A DNA stretch of 64,000 nucleotides from Salinibacter pepae (lineage in GTDB: Bacteria; Bacteroidota; Rhodothermia; Rhodothermales; Salinibacteraceae). Location: positions 1,364,001 to 1,428,000 of the forward strand of contig NZ_CAMTTE010000001.1 in assembly GCF_947077775.1 (NCBI RefSeq). Direction: 5' to 3'. Every line of letters starts with the position of its first letter. Position 1 is the stretch's first letter. Made by a program: the position numbers and the translations under genes. The notes beneath the pieces were generated by a model. It was not told the DNA's origin. It did not search any database and was given only the letters and a program-made list of their open reading frames with translations. Shown piece after piece: positions 22,118-30,386 of the stretch.

Positions 22118-23968
22118 ATGCGACGCCTCCTCGCCGCCGTCCTTGTCCTTTTCGCCTGCCCCGCCCTCGTTCTGGCACAGGCGCCCGAGATCGACCGCAT
22201 CGACCCGCCCTTCTGGTGGGTCGGCATGGAGCGCCCGACCGTGGAGCTGATGGTCTACGGCAACAACCTCGCCGACACCCGCGTGCAGCTCGGCGAGCAT
22301 CCCGGCGTGACGCTGGACCGGGTGACGGAGGTCGAGAACCCCAACTACCTTTTCGTTCGCCTCCGCATCGGCGACGCGGCCACGCCCGGCACGGTCCCGC
22401 TCCGCTTCCGCCACGACGCCGGGACGCTCACCCGCAGCTTTGAACTCCGCCCGCGCCGCACCGGCACGTACGCCCAGGGCTTCTCCAGCAAGGACGTGAT
22501 CTACCTCCTCATGCCGGACCGGTTCGCAAACGGCGCCCCCGAGAACGACTCGATCCCGGGCTTCCTGGAGGGGGTGGACCGCTCCGACCCCGACGCGCGC
22601 CACGGCGGGGACTTCGCCGGCGTCCGCGAGCACCTCGACTACATCGACGACCTGGGCATGACGGCCCTCTGGATGACGCCCATCTTCGAGAACGACATGC
22701 CCCCCGAATACGGCGCCTATCACGGCTACGCGGCCACCGACATGTATCGGGTGGACCCGCGCTTCGGGAGCAACGACACGTTCCGGCGGCTCGTGGAAAG
22801 CGCCCACGAGCGGGACCTGAAGGTGATCATGGACATGATCCACAACCACATCGGCGACCGGCACTGGTGGATGGACGACCCGCCGACCGGCGACTGGGTC
22901 CACGACTTCGACACGCATGGCACCACCAACTACGAGGGCGCCGCCGTCATCGACCCGTACGCCTCCACCCACGACCGCGAGCAGCTGACGGACGCCTGGT
23001 TCGTCCCCTCCATGCCCGACCTCAACCAGGACAACGAGCTGCTCGCCACCTACCTGATTCAGAACACGCTCTGGTGGATCGAGTCGACCGGCATCGACGG
23101 CATCCGGATGGACACCTACTTCTACGCCGACAAGGACTACATGACACGCTGGACGTCGGCCGTGCTGGAGGAGTACCCCGACTTCAACATCGTGGGCGAG
23201 AGCTGGGTGCCGACCGTGCCCCACGAGGCCTACTGGCAGGACGACTTTCAGGCCCACCCCGACGATTACGACTCGGACCTGCCGAGCGTCACCGACTTCC
23301 CGCTCAGCTTTGCGATGCAGGACGCCTTCGCCCCCGACGGCGGGGGCGTCTACGACCTCTACCGGACGCTCGCCCAGGACCACGTCTACCCCGCGCCCAA
23401 CAAGCTCGTGACCTTCCTCGACAACCACGACCTCACCCGGTTCTTCTCCGTCGTGGACGAGGACGAGGACGCCTTCAAGCTGGCGTATGCGTTCCTCATG
23501 ACCACGCGCGGCATCCCGCAGGTCTACTACGCCACCGAGCTGATGCAGCCGATGCTGGACGTGGAGGGCGACGGCGCGAAGCGGCCCGACATGCCCGGCG
23601 GCTGGCCCGGCGACGCGCGGAGCGTATTCACCGAGGAGGGCCGCACGGCCCGCGAGAACCGGGCGCACGACTTCGTGACCACCCTGACGACGTGGCGCGA
23701 GGACGCCGATGTGGTCCATCACGGCGGCCTCACCCACTACATCCCGCAGGATGACACCTATGTTTACTTCCGCCACGACGCCGACGACACGGTAATGGTC
23801 GTCCTCAACGACGCAGAGGAGTCGCGCACCCTCGCCCTCGATCGCTTCGAGGAGCGCATCCAGGCCCACACGGCGGGGCGCGACGTGATCAGCGGGGCGA
23901 CCGTGGCGCTCGGGGACTCCCTCACGGTGCCCGCACGGACCCCGATGGTGCTGGAGCTTCGGGAGTGA
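22118..23968 (+). CDS. secreted GH13 alpha-amylase family enzyme
   Basis: This is a 616-residue exported glycosidase. The signal peptide is RRLLAAVLVLFACPALVLAQ. Residues about 22-125 form an N-terminal Ig-like cyclomaltodextrinase domain, followed by the (beta/alpha)8 barrel with all four GH13 regions: MDMIHNHIGD, GIDGIRMDTYFY (nucleophile Asp332), IVGESW (acid Glu361) and FLDNHDLTRF (Asp438). The C-terminal beta domain is present. It most resembles neopullulanase/cyclomaltodextrinase enzymes of the SusA type, suggesting periplasmic maltodextrin breakdown. No susCD pair is adjacent. Confidence 0.9.
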   Translation: MRRLLAAVLVLFACPALVLAQAPEIDRIDPPFWWVGMERPTVELMVYGNNLADTRVQLGEHPGVTLDRVTEVENPNYLFVRLRIGDAATPGTVPLRFRHDAGTLTRSFELRPRRTGTYAQGFSSKDVIYLLMPDRFANGAPENDSIPGFLEGVDRSDPDARHGGDFAGVREHLDYIDDLGMTALWMTPIFENDMPPEYGAYHGYAATDMYRVDPRFGSNDTFRRLVESAHERDLKVIMDMIHNHIGDRHWWMDDPPTGDWVHDFDTHGTTNYEGAAVIDPYASTHDREQLTDAWFVPSMPDLNQDNELLATYLIQNTLWWIESTGIDGIRMDTYFYADKDYMTRWTSAVLEEYPDFNIVGESWVPTVPHEAYWQDDFQAHPDDYDSDLPSVTDFPLSFAMQDAFAPDGGGVYDLYRTLAQDHVYPAPNKLVTFLDNHDLTRFFSVVDEDEDAFKLAYAFLMTTRGIPQVYYATELMQPMLDVEGDGAKRPDMPGGWPGDARSVFTEEGRTARENRAHDFVTTLTTWREDADVVHHGGLTHYIPQDDTYVYFRHDADDTVMVVLNDAEESRTLALDRFEERIQAHTAGRDVISGATVALGDSLTVPARTPMVLELRE

Positions 23969-23989
23969 CGCGTCTCTTCCTCAATGGCC

Positions 23990-24508
23990 TCACACCTCGT
24001 GCCGCATCCACACGATGAGGCTCATGCCCCGCTCCAGCACGTCCGACAGGTGGGGCCCCTCCCCGGCATCGCCGGCCGGGGCATCGGCCAGGAACTGCTC
24101 GATCTCGTCGTGCGTCCGGCGCGCCTCCTCCACCAGCTCCTCCGAGACCTCCGGGTAGAGGCTCAGCAGGTGCTGGTGCATGGCCTGCGTGAGGCGCTCG
24201 GCGCGACGCATCTTCATGAGGAGGTCGAAGTGGCGCACGGCGTGCGGCAGCGGCTCTTCGTCGCGCTGCTCCAGCGGCACGCGGCTCAGGGCCATCTGCA
24301 TGAGCAGCTCCATGAGCGTCTGCCCCGCGTTCTGGAGGCGGGCGGCGGCCTGGTCGGGGGGCGCCTGCGCCGACGGGTCGCGGCCGGCGCGGCGCTGGGC
24401 CACCGACTCGCGGAGCGTCGCGGCGGTCGACAGGGTGGCCAGCAGCGTCATGGACTCCAGCACGGCGGCGGGGTCGGGCTGGGGGTCGGAGGGGCTTTCG
24501 CTACTCAT
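23990..24508 (-). CDS. hypothetical protein, helical
   Basis: This is a 172-residue protein that I do not recognise. It is predicted mostly alpha-helical from its pattern, Leu/Glu/Arg-rich, with MTLLATLSTAATLRESVAQR near the N-terminus and LMELLMQMALSRVPLEQ in the middle. There is no signal peptide or membrane helix. The ATG at 24508 is preferred over the longer frame, whose extra 42 residues overlap a repeat region. It is convergent with the amylase gene and downstream of the CBS gene. Confidence 0.65.
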   Translation of the reverse strand: MSSESPSDPQPDPAAVLESMTLLATLSTAATLRESVAQRRAGRDPSAQAPPDQAAARLQNAGQTLMELLMQMALSRVPLEQRDEEPLPHAVRHFDLLMKMRRAERLTQAMHQHLLSLYPEVSEELVEEARRTHDEIEQFLADAPAGDAGEGPHLSDVLERGMSLIVWMRHEV

Positions 24509-24623
24509 GGGGGGACGGGCTTCAACAGAAGAGGGGCGAGAAACAGCACACGCCCGAAGAGACCGGTGCGCGAGGGCGTGAAGCGGGAGCGATGTCCGTC
24601 GCGCATCACGGGTGACGCATTCC

Positions 24624-24661
24624 AAATCACGCATCGCGGCCCAAATTACGCATCGCGGCCC
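24624..24661. repeat. 19-bp tandem duplication
   Basis: AAATCACGCATCGCGGCCC (24624-24642) is followed immediately by AAATTACGCATCGCGGCCC (24643-24661), with one mismatch. The second copy ends on the stop codon of the CBS gene, so the duplication sits just after that gene on its own strand. It belongs to the same GCATCAC-type sequence flavour as 1731-1779. Confidence 0.6.
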
Positions 24662-25320
24662 TACACCTCCAGGTACCGCACGAACTCGTCGACCAGCTCC
24701 TCCAGCTCCTCGCCTTCCTCCCCGAAGGCCGCCACGACGTGGTAGTCGTTGTGCTCCAGGACGTGCCGGACGCGGGAGGTGTCCTTCACGTTGAGCTTGA
24801 GCGTGATGCGGATGTCATCCGTCGAGGTCTCCGGCAGCTCCGAGGCCACGGCCAGCACCTTCGCCTCGTTCTGTTCGATGACGTGGATGAGCTTCGACAG
24901 GGCGTAGTCGCGCGGGTCGACCTCCAGGGCCAGGATGGCCCCCCGTTCGCGGGTGGACAGCATCTGCGCAAACTGGTCGAAGATGTCGTGCCGGCGGAGA
25001 AGCCCGTGGTACTGCCCGTCCGAACCGGCCACTGGCACGGTGCTGAGGTCGTGCTTGACCATCGTGCGCGCCGCGTCGAAGATGTGCGCGTCCGGCGGCA
25101 CACTCACGGGCCGCCCGACGAGCAACGCCCCGATGGATGAGGCGGGCCCGTCGGCGTCCATCAGTCGCTCCTCGGCAATGATGCCGGCCAGCCGTCCGTC
25201 CTCGTTCACGACCGGCAGGTGACGCACGTGATGCTCCATGAGCAGCCCCAGGGCCTTTTCCACCGAGTCGGAGCTCTGGAGGGCGGGGGTGGGGGCGTGG
25301 ATCGCCTCTCGTACTTTCAT
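24661..25320 (-). CDS. CBS-domain pair with C-terminal ACT-like region
   Basis: This is a 219-residue cytosolic protein. Two CBS motifs fill residues 1-135 (ALGLLMEHHVRHLPVVNEDGRLAGII and ARTMVKHDLSTVPVAGSDGQYHGLL, given here by their cores), forming a Bateman module that would bind an adenine nucleotide. The remainder (about 140-219), with ALEVDPRDYALSKLIHVIE and ITLKLNVKDTSRVRHVLEH, looks like an ACT-type regulatory fold. The start at MKVREAI is chosen because the CBS fold begins there. The regulated target is unknown. Confidence 0.8.
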   Translation of the reverse strand: MKVREAIHAPTPALQSSDSVEKALGLLMEHHVRHLPVVNEDGRLAGIIAEERLMDADGPASSIGALLVGRPVSVPPDAHIFDAARTMVKHDLSTVPVAGSDGQYHGLLRRHDIFDQFAQMLSTRERGAILALEVDPRDYALSKLIHVIEQNEAKVLAVASELPETSTDDIRITLKLNVKDTSRVRHVLEHNDYHVVAAFGEEGEELEELVDEFVRYLEV

Positions 25321-25460
25321 GGGATCAGGGGCTTGAGGAAAAGGACACGCAGCGGAAGGCGTGGGCGCGGGATCGTCGGTGCATTCCCCTACAATCGCCG
25401 TGCCGAACACGTCCCCTGCCAGAATCGCAGGGCATCTCGACTCGAATTCGTCTCGGCCGG

Positions 25461-26828
25461 TCAGGCATTCAGGACCGGCTCTTCGGTCGCGGCCGGCCGG
25501 AGCGCCCCGCGGGGATCCAGGGCCTCCTGGAGGCGGGCGTCGTTGCGCGGGGCGGCACGGAAACGGATGCGCGCCACGGCCTGGGCCCCCTCCACTTCCC
25601 CGTTCAACGATTCCAGCCCCCCATTCTCGGCGTACTCGTAGCTCTCCTCGATGACGTCGCCGAGCCGGTGCACCTGCGCGATGACCTCCGGCTCACTCAC
25701 CGGAATGTACGCCACCCGCTCCACGTAGTCCTGCTCGATGAGGTCGAGGAGGTCTTCCTTCAGCGTTTCCAGGCCGATGCCGCGCAGGGCGGACGCGAAC
25801 ACCGCGTCCGGGTGGTTGCGCCGGAGGCGGCGGAGCAGCGTCCGGTCCTCCATCGCGTCGATCTTGTTGAACACCACGAGGGTCGGCTTGTCGCGGGCCT
25901 CCAGCTCGCCCAGGGTCTCGGCCACCACCCGCATCTGCTCCTCGTAGTTCGGGTGCGTCACGTCCACCACGTGGATGAGCACGTCGCTCTCGCGCACCTC
26001 GTCGAGGGTGCTTCTAAAGCTCTCGATGAGGCGGTGGGGCAGCTTCCGGATAAACCCGACGGTGTCGGACATCAGGACCTCCTTGTTCGAGTCCAGCTCT
26101 ACGGTGCGGGTGGTCGCGTCGAGCGTGGCAAAGAGGCGGTCTTCGGCCTCGAGGTCCTCGTCGGCCAGGGCGTTGAGGAGGGTGGACTTGCCCGCGTTCG
26201 TGTAGCCGACGAGCGAGGCGGTGGTGTATCCCTCGCGGCCCTTGCGCTGGGTCGTGCGCTGCCGATCGATCTCGTCGAGCTTCTCGCGCAGCTTCGCCAT
26301 GCGCTTGTCGATGATGCGACGGTCCATCTCAATCTGCTTCTCGCCGGGCCCCTTCGTGCCGATCCCGCCTTCCTGCCGCGAGAGGTGGGTCCAGCGTCGC
26401 GTGAGGCGGGAGCGGAGGTAGCCGAGCTGCGCGAGCTCCACCTGCGTCTTGGCCGCTCGCGTCTGCGCCCGGCTGGCAAAAATGTCGAGGATAAGCCCCG
26501 TCCGGTCGAGCAGCTTGCAGTCAATCTTCTTTTCGATGTTCTTAACCTGGACGGGCGACAGCTCGTCGTCGAAGATAACGAGGTCGGAGTCCCGCTCTTT
26601 TGTGAGGCGCGCCAGTTCCTTCACCTTTCCGGAGCCGATGAAGGTGGCCGGGCTCGGGCTGTTGAGCGACTGCGTCAGCCGGTCGGTGACGTCGGCCCCG
26701 GCCGTGCGGGCGAGGTGCTCCAGCTCGTTGAGGTGATCGCGCACCTCCCAGCGCGACTCCTGGGGCGTGATGACCCCGACGATGATGGCCGTTTCGGCGT
26801 CTTCGGTCTTGTGCTCAGGGGTAAACAA
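25461..26828 (-). CDS. hflX: ribosome-associated GTPase HflX
   Basis: This is a 455-residue GTPase that binds 50S/70S ribosomes and helps split stalled ribosomes under stress. The N-terminal HflX domain has FIGSGKVKELA and LVIFDDELSPVQVKNIEK, followed by the Gly-rich linker GGIGTKGPGEKQIE. The G domain has GYTNAGKSTLLN (G1), DTVGFIRKLPH (G3) and FNKID (G4). A C-terminal extension of about 90 residues after the G domain is somewhat long and ends in a low-complexity tail. Confidence 0.93.
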   Translation of the reverse strand: MFTPEHKTEDAETAIIVGVITPQESRWEVRDHLNELEHLARTAGADVTDRLTQSLNSPSPATFIGSGKVKELARLTKERDSDLVIFDDELSPVQVKNIEKKIDCKLLDRTGLILDIFASRAQTRAAKTQVELAQLGYLRSRLTRRWTHLSRQEGGIGTKGPGEKQIEMDRRIIDKRMAKLREKLDEIDRQRTTQRKGREGYTTASLVGYTNAGKSTLLNALADEDLEAEDRLFATLDATTRTVELDSNKEVLMSDTVGFIRKLPHRLIESFRSTLDEVRESDVLIHVVDVTHPNYEEQMRVVAETLGELEARDKPTLVVFNKIDAMEDRTLLRRLRRNHPDAVFASALRGIGLETLKEDLLDLIEQDYVERVAYIPVSEPEVIAQVHRLGDVIEESYEYAENGGLESLNGEVEGAQAVARIRFRAAPRNDARLQEALDPRGALRPAATEEPVLNA

Positions 26829-27070
26829 CGCGGCGGAAGCGGCTTTTTCGAGGGAAGAATGTGCGAGTGGAGGGGGCGACGGCCGGGCGTACGGGCCGTT
26901 GGTTCAACCAAATTCCATACGGTTGTACCTGTCCGTGCGCCCGCTTGTTGCACGCAGCCCACAGGGAGAACACAATTTTCTTGACCCGCCGCCCCCAGTG
27001 GGAACCCGGACGCAGAGGGTCGGGACGAGGGGCCCCGAGCGGCCCCGCCGGCGGCGCGCCGGAGCCAGGC

Positions 27071-29182
27071 TTACGTCGTCTCCGGGGCCCACTGACTGGC
27101 GACGAGCATCTCCGCCGCGAGGAAGACGAGTGCCAGGAGCAAAAACACGTTCCAGAGCTCCGTGCCCGCCCGCCGGGTGCGGAGCGTCTCTTCGAGGTCC
27201 TCGGTCTCCGCCGCGGCCACCGCCCGTACCGGCGCCCCCGTCGCGGTCCCCAGCCGGTCCGAAGCGTCCGCCGGGGCCGCCGCCTGGAGGTTCGATTCGG
27301 CCGGGGGGACGTTCACCGCCACCCGCCGGACCCGCGTCGAGCCGGCCTGCACGTCGTAGAGGCCGGGCGTGGTCAGCGTGCCCCCCACCTGCACGAGGGT
27401 CGCTCCGAAGAGGGTGCGCTGCTCGGGCGCAACCTCGATGCCGTCGGGGCCGTGGAGGCGGACCGATGCCTCCGGGGGGACGCCGGTCACGCGCAGTTCG
27501 GCCGGCCGCCCGGCCACCAGCTGCTCCCCCGCCACGGACGTGGTGGCGGAGAGGTAGTAGACCGACCGGTAGAGAAGCGGCACGAAGAGGCCGCGGACGG
27601 GCAGGTCGCTCCACGCCTGGGTGGGCGCCACGGCCGACAGCAGCAACCGCCCGCTTCCGTGACGTACCTCGTGCAAAAATGGACGGCCGTTGGACAGCTC
27701 AATGAGGGTCTGCCCCGCCTGGCCCGACGGGCGAAAGTTCATGACGTAGTAGAGGTCCGGCTGCTCCACGGAGGCCTCCGCCCGGCGCCGCTCCTGAAAC
27801 ACGCCCTCAAAAAGCGGGTGCTGCAGGTCCACGCGACCAAACGAGGCGACCGTCTGCTCGCCCGACAAGGCGCCGCTAAAGCCCCGCAACGATCCGGCAT
27901 CGAGCGCCCCGAACAGGGCGTTGTAGTCGTCCGGGCGGGCCTGGGCGGTGGGAAAGAGGAGCAGGCCGCCCCCGCGGTCGACGAAGCGGGCGAGGGCGTC
28001 GACCTCTCCGCTCGACAGGGATCGGGGCCCCGCGAGGAGCACCGCGTCGTAGCGGCCGAGCTCGGCCGAGGCCAGGTCGCGCTCGCCGATGGCGGTGGTG
28101 CGGAAGGCAATTTGGTCCGCCACCATCTCGGACGAGAGGGCGAGGTCGAGGTAGCGCGTGTCCTGCCCCTCCCCCTGCACCAGCAGCACGCGCCGTTCCT
28201 CCGGCACGTGCAGCGCAAAGTGGTGCCGGTCGTCGACCGGGAGGTCGTCGTCCTCCGTCACCACCGCCCCGTCCAGCCAGCCCCGTGTCTGGGGCGTGAC
28301 CGTGAACGAGACCGTCTTTTCCAGGCCCGGCTCCAGCGTCGTCGTGGCCTGGGCCACCCGGTCGCCCGCCAGGTAGACGCTCGCCACGTAGTCGGAGAGC
28401 GGGTCCGGCCCGTGGTTGGTGAGGGTCGCCTCCAGCTGCACCGGCTGGTCGACCTCGGCGATGCGGCTGGTGACGGTCACGTCCGAGACGCCGACGTTGG
28501 ACTGTGCCCGCGTCTCGACGGGGAGGAGCTGCACCTGGACGCCGTCGGGCACGTTCGTCGCAACCGAGTCGCCAAGGGTGCTGGCCTGCAGGTCGCTTAC
28601 CACGTAGACGACGGCCTGCGGCGCGTCCGCCTCGTCGGCCGCCTCAGCCGCCCGGCCCACCGCCTGCGCGAGCGGCCGCGCTCCGGCCTGCGGCTCCAGC
28701 TCCGCGAGCGACTGCCGCGCCACGCCCGTGTTCGCGGTGGGCTCCGGGCGCCGCGCGCCGCTCCGGGCGGTTGGCCAGAGGAGGACCTCGTCGTCCTCCT
28801 CCACCGTCCCCAGCACGCCCTGGGCCTTCTGGACGGCCTGGTCGAAGTACGCCCCGCCCGGCCCGTCCGCCGTCATCGAGAGCGAATTGTCGACGACGAC
28901 CGCGTGGGCGGTGGGCGCCGACGCCCCCACGCCCCCGAGCGTGCTCGTGAGCGTGGGCTGCGCAAACGCCATCACCAGACTGGCAATCGCCAGCATCCGC
29001 AGGGCCAACAGCAGCCACTCCTTGATGCGGACCCGCTGCACCGCCGACTCCTTCAGCTCCTTCACGAACGCCAGCGAGCTGAACTCGACGGTGCGCGGCT
29101 GGCGCAGGTTGAAGAAGTGCAGGAACAGCGGCACCGCCACCGCCGCCATCGCCAGGAGCGCGAAGGGGTTGAGGAGCGACAC
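27071..29182 (-). CDS. BatA-domain / VWA membrane protein
   Basis: This is a 703-residue membrane protein with the N-terminal BatA (aerotolerance regulator) double-helix signature: LLNPFALLAMAAVAVPLFLH, then FNLRQPRTVEFSSLAFVKEL, then a second helix around 58-75. A VWA-like domain follows (AVVVDNSLSMTADG at about 93-106, a MIDAS-type DxSxS). A large periplasmic region with a glutamine-amidotransferase-like part (YDAVLLAGPRSLSSGEV) is followed by a final helix (LWNVFLLLALVFLAAEML). Such proteins are common in Bacteroidota near bat/MoxR clusters; here it stands alone. Confidence 0.83.
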   Translation of the reverse strand: MSLLNPFALLAMAAVAVPLFLHFFNLRQPRTVEFSSLAFVKELKESAVQRVRIKEWLLLALRMLAIASLVMAFAQPTLTSTLGGVGASAPTAHAVVVDNSLSMTADGPGGAYFDQAVQKAQGVLGTVEEDDEVLLWPTARSGARRPEPTANTGVARQSLAELEPQAGARPLAQAVGRAAEAADEADAPQAVVYVVSDLQASTLGDSVATNVPDGVQVQLLPVETRAQSNVGVSDVTVTSRIAEVDQPVQLEATLTNHGPDPLSDYVASVYLAGDRVAQATTTLEPGLEKTVSFTVTPQTRGWLDGAVVTEDDDLPVDDRHHFALHVPEERRVLLVQGEGQDTRYLDLALSSEMVADQIAFRTTAIGERDLASAELGRYDAVLLAGPRSLSSGEVDALARFVDRGGGLLLFPTAQARPDDYNALFGALDAGSLRGFSGALSGEQTVASFGRVDLQHPLFEGVFQERRRAEASVEQPDLYYVMNFRPSGQAGQTLIELSNGRPFLHEVRHGSGRLLLSAVAPTQAWSDLPVRGLFVPLLYRSVYYLSATTSVAGEQLVAGRPAELRVTGVPPEASVRLHGPDGIEVAPEQRTLFGATLVQVGGTLTTPGLYDVQAGSTRVRRVAVNVPPAESNLQAAAPADASDRLGTATGAPVRAVAAAETEDLEETLRTRRAGTELWNVFLLLALVFLAAEMLVASQWAPETT

Positions 29183-29275
29183 GGGGAGGAAGCGTTGGGC
29201 ACGAGCGTCGATGCGGCCGGGATCGGCTGCTACCGCCCATCTGGGCCCGGCGTTCCACCGTCTCTTTACGTAGAC

Positions 29276-29308
29276 GCGCCGGGCCGTCCTCGATGGACGA
29301 CCCGGCGC
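29276..29308 (-). terminator. strong hairpin after the TonB receptor-fasciclin genes
   Basis: GCGCCGGG and CCCGGCGC (29276-29283, 29301-29308) plus inner arms CGTCC/GGACG (29285-29289, 29295-29299) form a 13-bp stem with one internal mismatch and a 5-base loop, 48 bp after the fasciclin stop. There is no U-tract on either strand, so it may stabilise a 3' end or act with Rho rather than be a classical intrinsic terminator. Confidence 0.5.
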
Positions 29309-29356
29309 AAGTCCCCAGAACTCCTTTCCAGAAAAGGCGCCATTCTGAGGCTGAAG

Positions 29357-30277
29357 CTATGGCATGAGAACCGTGTCGATGCTATGGATGACACCGTTGT
29401 CGACCTCCACGTTGGGAACGGACACCTCATTTCCATTGACGGTAACCGTCCCATTCGAGCGCTGAACTGTCACGTCCGTGCCCTCTAGCGTCGGTATGTC
29501 CGTGGCCGAGGTCGGCACGTCTCCGGCAAGGAAGACGCTGTCGAGCACGTGGTACTGCAGGATCTCGTCGGCGTTGGGAGGGATCTCATCGCTCTCGACC
29601 TCCCCGCTATCGTCCTCATCGAGGGCGGCCAGCAGTGCTTCGTTGGTCGGAGCGAAGATCGTACGCCCGTCATTATCGCCGGACACGCGGAGGGCGGGGG
29701 CAAGGCCGGCCTCCTTGACCAGTCGCGCAAAGATCGTGAATCGGGGCGTCAGCGTCGCCCGGTCTACCGCGTCGGCCAGCAGTTTTCCGACGACGTGCAC
29801 GACACCGTTCTCCGCGTTGGCGTCGGGAGTCAGGACCGTTGCCTGATTCACTGTCACATTCTCGCCCACCCCGATCCTGAGGTCCTCCCCAGCAAGCGGT
29901 GATACCGTCTGTCCATCGCTAAGTTGATCGGAGGTCACCTCTCCATTCACGACGTGGTGCCGAACAACCTTCCCAACGACCTGCCGGTTGAGCGAGGGGT
30001 CAATGGCCGGCGAAATGGAGTCATTGAGGGGGGCAAATACGGTGAATGGACCGCCCGTGTCCAGGGTCTTGACGAGGCCAGCCTCGGCCGCGGCTCCCTC
30101 AAGCGCGCTCAATGCCGGCACCTCCTGGACGTAGCCCGCGATCGTAGGGGATGAGGGCGCGGAGTCGCTTTGGTCCTGGTCGATAAAGGCGTCACACCCT
30201 GTCGTGACGAGAGCAAGGGCGAAAAGACCGAGGCCGAGGCGGCCCCATCGGCGAAAGGACGTAGCGAGATCAATCAT
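29357..30277 (-). CDS. lipoprotein with two fasciclin domains
   Basis: This is a 306-residue lipoprotein. The signal peptide ends at ALVTTGC (Cys28). Two FAS1 domains follow: one around 45-160, with GGPFTVFAPLNDSI and VVRHHVVNGEV, and a second around 175-306, with RTIFAPTNEALLA, ILQYHVLDSV and the final VIHSIDTVLMP. FAS1 domains mediate cell-surface adhesion or matrix binding. It starts 109 bp after the TonB receptor stop on the same strand and is probably co-transcribed with it. Confidence 0.88.
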   Translation of the reverse strand: MIDLATSFRRWGRLGLGLFALALVTTGCDAFIDQDQSDSAPSSPTIAGYVQEVPALSALEGAAAEAGLVKTLDTGGPFTVFAPLNDSISPAIDPSLNRQVVGKVVRHHVVNGEVTSDQLSDGQTVSPLAGEDLRIGVGENVTVNQATVLTPDANAENGVVHVVGKLLADAVDRATLTPRFTIFARLVKEAGLAPALRVSGDNDGRTIFAPTNEALLAALDEDDSGEVESDEIPPNADEILQYHVLDSVFLAGDVPTSATDIPTLEGTDVTVQRSNGTVTVNGNEVSVPNVEVDNGVIHSIDTVLMP

Positions 30278-30386
30278 ATGGAGGGAAGGTGGTCGGTTCG
30301 AAGTGAGGGGGGAGTGTCGGGCCGGCACGGCGACGGGGCCCGGGGGAAGGCCCCTCTGCCCCGCCGTCTCCGTCAGGAGACGATTG